This document shows positions 8,618-16,312 of a stretch of DNA of 31,888 bases, piece by piece. How positions within the stretch are numbered: the stretch's first letter is position 1; every line of letters begins with the position of its first letter. Position numbers and translations under genes: made by a program. The notes under the pieces were generated by a model. The model saw only the letters and a program-made list of their open reading frames with translations, was not told the origin of the DNA and did not search any database. Origin of the DNA: SHLJ01 sp041618535 (GTDB lineage Bacteria > Bacteroidota > Bacteroidia > Flavobacteriales > Flavobacteriaceae); the NCBI GenBank assembly GCA_041618535.1, contig JBFKFP010000010.1, positions 1-31,888 on the forward strand, read 5' to 3'.

Positions 8618-9682
8618 TTGAAAATTATCGATCTCGAATATTTACGCTTAGATCTTCCGCTGGCCAAACCATATACCATCGCCTATGAAACGGTAAGCGA
8701 TACCACCAACATCATATTAAAGATCAGTTGTTCTGACGGTTCTGTGGGATGGGGTTGCGCAGCTCCCGACCAGGAGATCACGGGAGAATCACCGGAGGAT
8801 GTGACCAGGGCGATTCAAAACTCCGTAAGGCCCCTTTTGATCGGTGAAAATCCTTTTCAAATAGCAAAGGTAATCTATCGGTTAAAGCAATTGGTTCCCA
8901 ATATGAAATCAACTATGGCTATGGTGGATATCGCGTTATTCGACCTTATGTCAAGAAAAGCCGGATTGCCAATGTACCAGTTGTTGGGTGGATTCAGGGA
9001 TCGGATTCAGACCAGCATAACCATCGGGATAATGCCGGTTGCTGATACCCTTGAAGAGGCTGAAATGCATTGGAAAAACAATTTTAATATCATTAAACTA
9101 AAAGGCGGACTAAACCTCGAAGAAGACGTTGAAAAAATATATAAGCTCCGGCAGAGATTCGGAAGCGAACTGGTCCTGAGGTTTGATGCCAACCAGGGAT
9201 ATTCTGCTGCCCAGGCCATCAGATTTATCGATTTGACCAAAGAGGCCAGAATAGAGATCCTTGAACAACCAACTGCATTTGGAGACGAGGATGCCATGAA
9301 GCAGGTCTCTTCCAGTGTGGAAGTTCCCGTTATGGCAGATGAAAGCATCCGTTCTCTCAAGGATGCCTTTCACCTGACCAGCAAGGATATGATCGATATG
9401 GTCAACATCAAACTTATGAAAGTTGGTGGGATACTTGAAGCCCAGCACATAAACTCGGTGGCCAAAGCTGCCGGAATGGAAGTAATGGTAGGATGCCTGG
9501 ATGAATGCGCTCTGGGGATAGCAGCTGGATTGCACTTTACACTAAGCCGTCCAAATGTGGAGTATGCCGACCTGGATGGTCATCTTGATCTGCTCAATGA
9601 TCCGTTTAAGGATCTGTTCAGAATTGAAAATGGATGGATGTATCCAACCGATCAGGTTGGTTTGGGAAAAGTAGACATATAA
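8618..9682 (+). CDS. Enolase-superfamily epimerase, dipeptide epimerase type (L-Ala-D/L-Glu epimerase-like or DgcA-like)
   Basis: The 354 residues form the capping domain plus modified TIM barrel of the muconate-lactonizing subgroup. The catalytic set is complete: K160-x-K162 (IKLKGG), Mg ligands D190 (RFDANQGY), E216 (ILEQP) and D241 (MADES), and the opposite-face base K265 (VNIKLMKVGG). A D318-x-D320 motif (ADLDGH) is the one dipeptide epimerases use to bind the substrate alpha-ammonium group. Known relatives invert L-Ala-L-Glu or other dipeptides, while DgcA inverts N-acetyl-glutamate. The start is TTG, one base after the previous stop; the next in-frame ATG would cut deep into the domain. 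It is the last gene of the operon, with 106 bp before the next gene. Confidence 0.9.
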   Translation: MKIIDLEYLRLDLPLAKPYTIAYETVSDTTNIILKISCSDGSVGWGCAAPDQEITGESPEDVTRAIQNSVRPLLIGENPFQIAKVIYRLKQLVPNMKSTMAMVDIALFDLMSRKAGLPMYQLLGGFRDRIQTSITIGIMPVADTLEEAEMHWKNNFNIIKLKGGLNLEEDVEKIYKLRQRFGSELVLRFDANQGYSAAQAIRFIDLTKEARIEILEQPTAFGDEDAMKQVSSSVEVPVMADESIRSLKDAFHLTSKDMIDMVNIKLMKVGGILEAQHINSVAKAAGMEVMVGCLDECALGIAAGLHFTLSRPNVEYADLDGHLDLLNDPFKDLFRIENGWMYPTDQVGLGKVDI

Positions 9683-9788
9683 TGCATGCTCCAAGATTTG
9701 ATTCAAGGGAGCTTTTTGGCTAAATTTACTGACTTTTTGCTGGGTCGTAAAAAACAGTAATAAGGCAGTTAATCAAAACAGATTTTTT

Positions 9789-10667
9789 ATGAATTCAGAT
9801 TTCAACCAGATTTTCAACGATTTCTACACCGATCTGAACAACCTGATCCCTAATATTTTGGTTGGCATACTGGTAATCCTGATATTCATCGTTCTTGGAA
9901 AACTGTTCTACAAGCTTATCGGAAAGCGCATCCAGAGGAAATGGAAAGACAGTATTATCTCGAATTTTATTTCCCAGGCTGTTAAATGGTCCTTCTATAT
10001 TTTCGGTTTGATAATCGCTCTTAACATTGTTGGTTTCGGGGGAATAGCGAGCAGCCTGGTGGCTGGTGCCGGTATCAGTGCAATAATCTTTGGCTTTGCT
10101 TTTAAGGATATTGGTGAAAATTTCCTTTCCGGGATAATCTTGGCACTTAAGAGACCATTTGAAATTGGTGATATCATAGAAATTGACGGACAAAAAGGCA
10201 CTGTTGAAGATCTGGACTTAAGAATTACCCACCTCAGAAATGTGGAAGGTAAAGATATTTATATCCCGAATTCTGCAATCCTGAAAAACACCTTGATCAA
10301 TTATACGAAAGACGGTAATCTGAGAGTTAGTTTTATGATCGGGATTGCTCCCGAATGCAGCATTGATCAGACAAGAAACCTAATCATAGAATATCTTTCA
10401 CAGAACAAGCAGATATTGAAAAAACCAGGTCCGAATGTAATTGTACAGCAGCTCGGAGAATTCACAACAGACCTGCAGGTACTTTTCTGGGTCGATATAC
10501 TCGCCAATAAAAAACTTCCTGATAGTTATCTGGGGCACAATATTCGAAGTAAGGTCATTACAGACATCAAGGCCATCCTTGATGCGAACGATATAGAAAT
10601 GCCATCACAGGTGCTGGAGCATAAGATGTATCGGGAAAACAACATCAGGGTTCAGAGTAAAGATTAA
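9789..10667 (+). CDS. mscS: Small-conductance mechanosensitive channel, MscS family
   Basis: Inner-membrane channel that opens under membrane tension and releases solutes on hypo-osmotic shock. The 292 residues show three hydrophobic segments (about 20-45, 62-82 and 88-115). The third is the Gly/Ala-rich pore helix with ASSLVAGAGISAIIFGFAF, followed by KDIGENFLSGIILALKRPF and the MscS beta domain entry FEIGDIIEIDGQKGTVED. The C-terminal cytosolic vestibule domain follows. Length and layout match E. coli MscS (286 residues). The gene lies 106 bp after the epimerase and 24 bp before the aldo/keto reductase, so it may be co-transcribed with the latter. Confidence 0.95.
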   Translation: MNSDFNQIFNDFYTDLNNLIPNILVGILVILIFIVLGKLFYKLIGKRIQRKWKDSIISNFISQAVKWSFYIFGLIIALNIVGFGGIASSLVAGAGISAIIFGFAFKDIGENFLSGIILALKRPFEIGDIIEIDGQKGTVEDLDLRITHLRNVEGKDIYIPNSAILKNTLINYTKDGNLRVSFMIGIAPECSIDQTRNLIIEYLSQNKQILKKPGPNVIVQQLGEFTTDLQVLFWVDILANKKLPDSYLGHNIRSKVITDIKAILDANDIEMPSQVLEHKMYRENNIRVQSKD

Positions 10668-10691
10668 AATTAAGGAAACCGTTTAATCGAA

Positions 10692-11633
10692 ATGAAATAC
10701 CGAAAGTATACAAAGGATTCGCCAATGGTCTCCGAACTCGGTCTCGGAGCCTGGCAGCTGGGGATCAATTCGGGATGGAAAGGAATGAGCGAGAGCGAGG
10801 CTATAAAAATGGTTCATGAAGCTCTTGATTCAGGGATTAATTTTATTGATACCGCCCCAAATTACGGGCATGGTACCAGTGAGTTACGACTGGGTAAAGC
10901 CCTGGATGGAATTCCTCGTGACCAATTCGTTATCAATACGAAATTCGGCCATACCGATTCAGGGAATACAAATTACAGTGCCGGCTACATTCGTGAATCT
11001 CTTGAGGGTAGTCTGCGCAGACTAAAACTGGATTATGTGGATTCAATCATTATTCACAATCCGCCGTTTGAATATCTGGATGGAAACAAGAACGATCATT
11101 ACAACATCCTTGAAAAGCTAAAACTGGAAGGAAAAATAAAAGCTTATGGCGCTTCCCTCGATACCTATGAGGAGATGAAACTTCTTATGGATACCACCGG
11201 AAGCGAGGTCATAGAGGCCTTTTTTAATATTCATCACCAGGATTCAGCAAGAGCTTTCAGCATGGCCCAAGATAAGGGAGTAGGAATTATTGTCAAGATT
11301 CCGCTTGATTCTGGCTGGCTTACAGGCAAATATGATGAGCATAGCCGGTTTGACGACATCAGGAACCGTTGGTCTGTCAGCGATATTGAGACCCGGGCAA
11401 TGCTTGTAAATAAGATTAAGGACATTGCGGGAGATAAGCTTGATTTATCGGTTGTAGCCATCTCATTTTGCCTTGCTTTTGATGCGGTATCGACCGTCAT
11501 ACCGGGTAATACCACCATAGCTCAACTCAGGAGAAACCTGGAAAGCCTGGAATATTCCATGGATGAAGACCTCCGTCAAAAACTCGAACAATTTTATCTT
11601 GATGACGTTAAAGCCCTTAATTTGCCATGGTAG
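10692..11633 (+). CDS. Aldo/keto reductase
   Basis: NAD(P)H-dependent carbonyl reductase of the (beta/alpha)8 aldo/keto reductase superfamily. The catalytic tetrad is complete: D53 and Y58 in DTAPNYGHG, K84 in NTKFG and H122 in IIIHNPP. The C-terminal cofactor-phosphate region reads STVIPGNTTIAQLRRNL. The 313 residues match the short L-glyceraldehyde-3-phosphate-reductase or YajO-like class. The substrate cannot be read from the sequence. It follows mscS by 24 bp. No terminator is obvious in the 164 bp before the PPK2 gene. Confidence 0.93.
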   Translation: MKYRKYTKDSPMVSELGLGAWQLGINSGWKGMSESEAIKMVHEALDSGINFIDTAPNYGHGTSELRLGKALDGIPRDQFVINTKFGHTDSGNTNYSAGYIRESLEGSLRRLKLDYVDSIIIHNPPFEYLDGNKNDHYNILEKLKLEGKIKAYGASLDTYEEMKLLMDTTGSEVIEAFFNIHHQDSARAFSMAQDKGVGIIVKIPLDSGWLTGKYDEHSRFDDIRNRWSVSDIETRAMLVNKIKDIAGDKLDLSVVAISFCLAFDAVSTVIPGNTTIAQLRRNLESLEYSMDEDLRQKLEQFYLDDVKALNLPW

Positions 11634-11797
11634 TATTTTAGGGGGTAATTACAATGTTCTCCGTCTCAATATTTCATTCTTAAATCCACTTAGTTCCTTT
11701 AAAAATCCGTAACTTTTTATACCGTTTTAATAGAATTGAGCCGCTTTTTAAAACCTGTTTTAATGGTTAGTGGCGTGAATTACTACATTTTGAGGAT

Positions 11798-12553
11798 ATG
11801 CACTTACATGCTATAGAGGAGGATCCTGAATACATCCAGCTTCAAACCGAGATGGTCAGGATGCAGAACTGGCTGATCGAGACCGGGAAACGATTAATAA
11901 TTATATGCGAAGGCAGGGACAGCGCGGGTAAAGGTGGCGCTATTATGCGTTTTATCCGGTTTATAAATCCGAGACATTACCGGGTTGTGGCGCTCAACAA
12001 ACCCACTGATGCCGAAAGAGGTCAATGGTATTTCCAGCGCTATATCAACCACTTCCCAAGCCCGGGAGAGATAGTATTCTTTGACCGAAGCTGGTATAAC
12101 AGGGCTGTGGTTGAGCCAGTCATGGGATTCTGCTCGGAAGATCAGTACAGGCTCTTTATCAAACAGGTGGTCCAATTTGAAGAAATGCTTATCGAGGACG
12201 GGATGCTGTTATTTAAGCTCTGGTTTTCGATAGACAAGGACGAACAGAATGAGCGACTCACTGAACGCCGTTCCAATCCCCTGATCAGCTGGAAGCTTAG
12301 CACGGTTGATATGCAGGCTCAACTCAAATGGGATGATTTTACCAGGTATAAGGAGCTGATGTTCGAAAATACAGGAACCGAGATCTCTCCCTGGGTGGTG
12401 ATCAAGGGGAATGAAAAGGACCTCGCACGCAAGGAGGCTATGCGATATGTCCTGAAGATGGTTGATTATGATCAAAAAGGCCTGACCGGTGTAGACCTCG
12501 ACTATAATCAGGACGTAGTAAGTATTGTTGGAATAAATGCCAGCATTCCTTAA
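11798..12553 (+). CDS. ppk2: Polyphosphate kinase 2 family protein
   Basis: Transfers phosphate between polyphosphate and nucleotides, usually driving nucleoside di- or triphosphate synthesis at the expense of polyP. The Walker A is GRDSAGKGG at 39-47, and the lid and Walker B segments are FFDRSWYNRAVVEPVMGF at about 92-110. These are followed by family segments LLFKLWFSIDKDEQNERL and ISPWVVIKGNEKDLAR. The 251 residues match a single-domain PPK2. The ATG at 11798 is the first usable start after the in-frame stop at 11768. The subclass (I, II or III) and nucleotide preference need a phylogeny. Confidence 0.93.
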   Translation: MHLHAIEEDPEYIQLQTEMVRMQNWLIETGKRLIIICEGRDSAGKGGAIMRFIRFINPRHYRVVALNKPTDAERGQWYFQRYINHFPSPGEIVFFDRSWYNRAVVEPVMGFCSEDQYRLFIKQVVQFEEMLIEDGMLLFKLWFSIDKDEQNERLTERRSNPLISWKLSTVDMQAQLKWDDFTRYKELMFENTGTEISPWVVIKGNEKDLARKEAMRYVLKMVDYDQKGLTGVDLDYNQDVVSIVGINASIP

Positions 12554-12670
12554 TAATTATCGTTCAAGAATTCTAACAATCGTTTTGAAAAAGAGTGATT
12601 TTAACAAGCATTATATGGATTTAAAAGTCTGAATAAGCGGGTTAAATGAATATCAAGTTATTCTGTTCTA

Positions 12671-12994
12671 ATGTGGGAAGAAAAATTAAAAATCTACAAT
12701 GATCTAATTGCCCGGTGTCCGCGTTTCGAACGCAAAGGAAAATCGGTTCCAAGCACAACTGCCAATGGTCATATGTTCTCCATGCTGAATAAAGATGGGC
12801 AGATCGGGATACGGTTTTCAAAAAGTCGACAGAAAGCCTACCTGGAGCACTATAACACTGAACTTTTCAAAGCGTATAATTCTGTAATGCAAGGGTATAT
12901 CCTGATCTCAGATAAGATGCTGAATAACCAGGCAAATGTGGTTAGGTTGCTGAATGAAGCCTACGATCATGTCATGAGTCTCGATCCAAAATAA
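12671..12994 (+). CDS. Small TfoX N-terminal-domain-like protein
   Basis: A 107-residue cytosolic protein with no signal or membrane segment. The pattern GHMFSMLNKDGQIGIRF, then a cluster of Lys/Arg and aromatic residues (SKSRQKAYLEHY) and GYILISDKML, resembles the N-terminal domain of TfoX/Sxy-like proteins. Many stand-alone Bacteroidota copies have no known function. No C-terminal TfoX domain is present, and nothing nearby points to competence. It follows ppk2 by 117 bp. Confidence 0.55.
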   Translation: MWEEKLKIYNDLIARCPRFERKGKSVPSTTANGHMFSMLNKDGQIGIRFSKSRQKAYLEHYNTELFKAYNSVMQGYILISDKMLNNQANVVRLLNEAYDHVMSLDPK

Positions 12995-12996
12995 AG

Positions 12997-13026
12997 GTGC
13001 AGTGACCGCCGACTTTTGTATCTTTG
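12997..13026 (+). promoter_or_regulatory. Candidate Bacteroidota promoter for the secreted GH16 gene
   Basis: TATCTTTG at 13019-13026 is an exact match to the Bacteroidota -7 element TAnnTTTG. A GTG at 12997-12999, exactly 19 bases upstream, is one base off the -33 TTG. Transcription would start near 13032, leaving a leader of about 28 bases before the ATG at 13060. Confidence 0.5.
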
Positions 13027-13059
13027 ACTTTTCTGAATTAAATCACAGATAAAAATTGC

Positions 13060-14694
13060 ATGAATCATATAAAAAATTACTGCCGGTTTTTCGTCTTATT
13101 TTGTAGTCTTACATTAACAACCTCCTGCAGTTTTGCACAACAGGTCGTTACTGATGATTTTGAGGGAGGCGGTACAATCACCACCTGGGCTGGTGATGAC
13201 TGCGGAATAAATACTTCCTTCAGCAATCCGTACCAGACGGGAATCAATACCTCGCCCACCGTACTTCAGTATAATGACACCGGCGGAACCTTTGCCAATG
13301 TCCGATTTGACGTAGGGACTAATTTCGATCTGACGGTCCAGCAGGAATTCTCATTGAAGATCTACGTTCCGTCATCCGGCTTAACCGGTAACCAACCCAA
13401 CCAGGTTTCACTCAAATTACAGGACGGGACTGTGGCACAACCATGGCTTACCCAATCCGAGATCATTAAATCCATAACCCTGGATGAATGGCAGACCGTA
13501 ACTTTCAACTTCGAGTTTGACAGTTATATCAACCTCGATCCGGGTTCTCCGCCGCCTGTTCAAAGAACAGATTTTAACAGGGTTGTAATACAGGTAAATG
13601 GTGAAGGCAACAATGACCTGGTACTGGCCTATTTAGATGATATCGATTATTATGAGGGCACGAATGACGGTCCGGTTTACGATACACTGGTTTGGTCAGA
13701 TGAATTCGACCTGGATGGACCGGTAGATCCGGGGAAATGGTTTCATCAAACCCTGCTTCCAAATGGCGTAAGCTGGTATAATGGGGAGATTCAGCACTAC
13801 ACAGACAGAATTGACAATTCTGTAGTTGAAAACGGTGTGCTGAAAATTATTGCAAAAAAAGAAACATTTACTGACCAGGGTGAAACCAAGAATTATACCT
13901 CGGCTCGATTGAACTCAAAATACACTTTTACCTATGGAAGGGTTGAGATTAGGGCTAAACTTCCAACCGGCGTAGGTACCTGGCCGGCGCTCTGGATGTT
14001 GGGAAAAAATATTAATGAACCTGGGGCTTACTGGCAGACAGAAGGCTTTGGGACCACTCCCTGGCCTGATTGCGGCGAGATCGATATCATGGAACACTGG
14101 GGAGACAATCAGAATTATGTATCGAGTGCAACTCACACACCTTCCAGTTTTGGAAATACGGTTAACGTGGGAGGCCAGACCATTGCAACCGCCTCAACAG
14201 CCTTTCATGTTTACAGCCTGGAATGGACCCCGGACGAGCTGACCTTCCAGGTTGATGGTGTTACTCATTTTATATATGATCCAGCGGTAAAGGACAGTAA
14301 TACATGGCCATTCGATGATGAGCAATATTTTATTTTCAATGTGGCCATTTTACCCAACATAGATCCGTCATTTACCCAGAGTGCTATGGAAGTTGACTAC
14401 ATTAGGGTATACCAGGAAAGTGCTTTATCCCTGAATAATCCGGATGAATTGGTTGAATCTTTTTTATATCCAAATCCTACAACCGGTAAAGTAAAAATTG
14501 TCCTTACAGATCCTTCCGTTTCTGAACTTTCCATCGAGATATTTTCAGAAGAGGGGCGTATGGTTAAGCGAAATCGGGGTGTTATCTACGAAAATCAGGT
14601 CGAAATAGATTTTCAGAATTACCCTGATGGAATATATTTTCTGAAATATACCTATGAGGGTAAATCCGGTTCTAAGAAGGTCATAAAGCGTTAA
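13060..14694 (+). CDS. Secreted GH16 beta-glucanase (laminarinase-like) with T9SS C-terminal sorting domain
   Basis: A 544-residue secreted enzyme. Residues 1-27 are a signal peptide ending near CSFAQ. Residues 28 to about 195 are a beta-sandwich resembling a carbohydrate-binding or galactose-binding-like module. Residues about 205-455 are the GH16 domain with its active site E340-I-D342-I-M-E345 (CGEIDIMEHWG), FTYGRVEIRAKLP before it and FHVYSLEWTPDELTFQVDG after it, closest in appearance to laminarinases (beta-1,3-glucanases). The last 80 residues (from about LYPNPTTGKVKI) are a type A C-terminal sorting domain used by the Bacteroidota type IX secretion system, so the enzyme should cross the outer membrane and be anchored or released there. 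The substrate is inferred from the family only. Confidence 0.93.
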   Translation: MNHIKNYCRFFVLFCSLTLTTSCSFAQQVVTDDFEGGGTITTWAGDDCGINTSFSNPYQTGINTSPTVLQYNDTGGTFANVRFDVGTNFDLTVQQEFSLKIYVPSSGLTGNQPNQVSLKLQDGTVAQPWLTQSEIIKSITLDEWQTVTFNFEFDSYINLDPGSPPPVQRTDFNRVVIQVNGEGNNDLVLAYLDDIDYYEGTNDGPVYDTLVWSDEFDLDGPVDPGKWFHQTLLPNGVSWYNGEIQHYTDRIDNSVVENGVLKIIAKKETFTDQGETKNYTSARLNSKYTFTYGRVEIRAKLPTGVGTWPALWMLGKNINEPGAYWQTEGFGTTPWPDCGEIDIMEHWGDNQNYVSSATHTPSSFGNTVNVGGQTIATASTAFHVYSLEWTPDELTFQVDGVTHFIYDPAVKDSNTWPFDDEQYFIFNVAILPNIDPSFTQSAMEVDYIRVYQESALSLNNPDELVESFLYPNPTTGKVKIVLTDPSVSELSIEIFSEEGRMVKRNRGVIYENQVEIDFQNYPDGIYFLKYTYEGKSGSKKVIKR

Positions 14695-14733
14695 CCTTAA
14701 GACTTTCTCTTATGGTATCAAACATTGGAGAAA

Positions 14734-15255
14734 ATGAAAAAGTTGATTTTAATTGTCCTGTTCACGATTCTCGGTACCATCCAGGTACTGGCACAATCCA
14801 GGGAAAATTTAGAAGCTATCAACGAGCTTTGGAATAAATTCTACTTGGCCTTCGAGCAGCTTGATTACACCCTGATGGCAGAGATTCATTCTGAAGAGCT
14901 AGTTCGAATTTCCGGAGGTAGCCGTATTTCAGACTATAAGAGCTATATCGATAATTATAAGCTCATGTTCCAAAACGCAAAAGACAATCATATTTCTAAT
15001 AAGATTGAACTCCGTTTTTTCGAGCGAATCAATAATGATTCTGTTGCCAGTGAACGAGGAGTCTATAAACTTACCAGAGTTTCTCAAGACAAAGAACAGT
15101 CCTATTACGGGCAATTCCATGTTTTATTCAGGAAAGAAGCGGGCAGATGGAAGATTCTCATGGATTATGACTCCAGTGAGGGTGGTGCCATAGGTGAAGA
15201 CGATTTCAACAAAGCTTACCATATAGATGACCTTGAAGCTTTTTCAGGGGGCTGA
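14734..15255 (+). CDS. Exported NTF2/SnoaL-like (DUF4440-type) protein
   Basis: I chose the ATG at 14734 because it gives a textbook signal peptide (MKKLILIVLFTILGT...LAQ). A TTG three codons earlier (14725) is also in frame but sits on the GGAG at 14727-14730 that could act as ribosome-binding site. The mature part of about 150 residues has the pattern of the cone-shaped NTF2/SnoaL fold: an N-terminal helix ENLEAINELWNKFYLAFEQ, a short D-Y-x-LMAEIHSEE segment, and terminal strands GQFHVLFRKEAGRWKILMDYD. It is probably periplasmic. These proteins bind small molecules or are enzymes; no role can be assigned. It follows the GH16 gene by 39 bp and may be co-transcribed. Confidence 0.65.
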   Translation: MKKLILIVLFTILGTIQVLAQSRENLEAINELWNKFYLAFEQLDYTLMAEIHSEELVRISGGSRISDYKSYIDNYKLMFQNAKDNHISNKIELRFFERINNDSVASERGVYKLTRVSQDKEQSYYGQFHVLFRKEAGRWKILMDYDSSEGGAIGEDDFNKAYHIDDLEAFSGG

Positions 15256-15305
15256 CCAGTGTTATTCTCAAGGGTATAAAGACCGATTAAGCTAATGGAA
15301 TTCAG

Positions 15306-15313
15306 TATATTTG
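15306..15313 (+). promoter_or_regulatory. Candidate -7 promoter element for the DUF4922 gene
   Basis: TATATTTG matches TAnnTTTG exactly and lies 31 bases before the ATG at 15345. I see no clear -33 TTG at the expected spacing, so the call rests on the -7 element and its position. Confidence 0.45.
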
Positions 15314-15344
15314 CATCCGATTATTAATCTGCCAATAACCAGTG

Positions 15345-16289
15345 ATGTTAACGATCAACCAGTCCGTGGATCTTTTATCCGAACAAATTGAGGCCCTGAT
15401 CGATCAGCAGATCGAAGCAGGGATTGTACATGACTATTTTAAGTCGGGAGTAAACGGCTCCGGGATCCATTATCTCAATATTGATCCCAATAATGAGTTT
15501 ATTTGCCAGGTCAATCCAAAGAGAGATCCTGCTAAACGTGGATTGCTGAAAACCGGCAAAAAAGGATGTTTTCTCTGCGAGGAAAATATGCCCGATGAAG
15601 AGGATGGCATCCGGCTGGGAAGCGATTGGAAACTGTATCCCAATCCGAGGCCGTATGAACGCAACCATACAGTGCTTGTTAAGTTGAAAAAGGAAGGCTA
15701 TCATCCCTTCCAGCTCATCAGCAATAAGGAAGATATCTTAAAAGCCCTCGAGATCATATGGAAGCTTGCTCATGTGGAGGGTCGAGGCGACTATAACCTT
15801 ACCTTTAACTCAACCAATGCAGGAGCATCTTCCCGGCATTTTCATTTTCAATTATTCGAATGCCACTTGCCGATTATGGATTTTGGAGTGGCGGTCATGA
15901 ATTACGCCAAGGTTATGATTGGTGAAGTAAAAGATTATCCGGCCGGAGTTCTGGTAATTGAAGGAAGGGACAAGGAAGATGTGGCCTCCAAGACATGGGA
16001 AGCCATAGACAGGCTTAATACTTACTGGAAAGACTTTGTCCCTTACGTTCTTCTTTTCAAGGTAGTTGACGGTCAGTTCAGGGTATATATATTCCCTAGG
16101 GCGGCGGAATCCCCTGCTGAATTGAACCCGGAGCTTATCAACACCAAATTCGGAGTCTGTGAGATGTCAGGCATGACAATAGTCTACAAAGATGACATGG
16201 TGGAGGATATCAGCCTGGATATCTTCACCGAGTCATTGAAAGCGGCATCCAACCTGGCAGTTTTCAGGCAGTTAAAGTCTATGCTATAA
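15345..16289 (+). CDS. DUF4922 protein with HIT/GalT-like HxHxQ motif
   Basis: A cytosolic protein of 314 residues. The decisive motif is H165-F-H167-F-Q169 (in SSRHFHFQLFE), the HxHxQ form used by galactose-1-phosphate uridylyltransferase, ATP adenylyltransferase and GDP-L-galactose phosphorylase, where one His forms a nucleotidyl intermediate. C75-x2-C78 (GCFLCEENMP) could bind zinc as in GalT. YPNPRPYERNHTVLV before the motif also fits this fold. Family DUF4922 is common in Bacteroidota; its substrate is unknown to me. An adjacent GTG at 15342 would add one residue; ATG is preferred. A nucleotidyltransferase or phosphorylase role is inferred from the motif. Confidence 0.75.
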   Translation: MLTINQSVDLLSEQIEALIDQQIEAGIVHDYFKSGVNGSGIHYLNIDPNNEFICQVNPKRDPAKRGLLKTGKKGCFLCEENMPDEEDGIRLGSDWKLYPNPRPYERNHTVLVKLKKEGYHPFQLISNKEDILKALEIIWKLAHVEGRGDYNLTFNSTNAGASSRHFHFQLFECHLPIMDFGVAVMNYAKVMIGEVKDYPAGVLVIEGRDKEDVASKTWEAIDRLNTYWKDFVPYVLLFKVVDGQFRVYIFPRAAESPAELNPELINTKFGVCEMSGMTIVYKDDMVEDISLDIFTESLKAASNLAVFRQLKSML

Positions 16290-16312
16290 GGTTGCTGAGC
16301 GTAGAAGAATCA

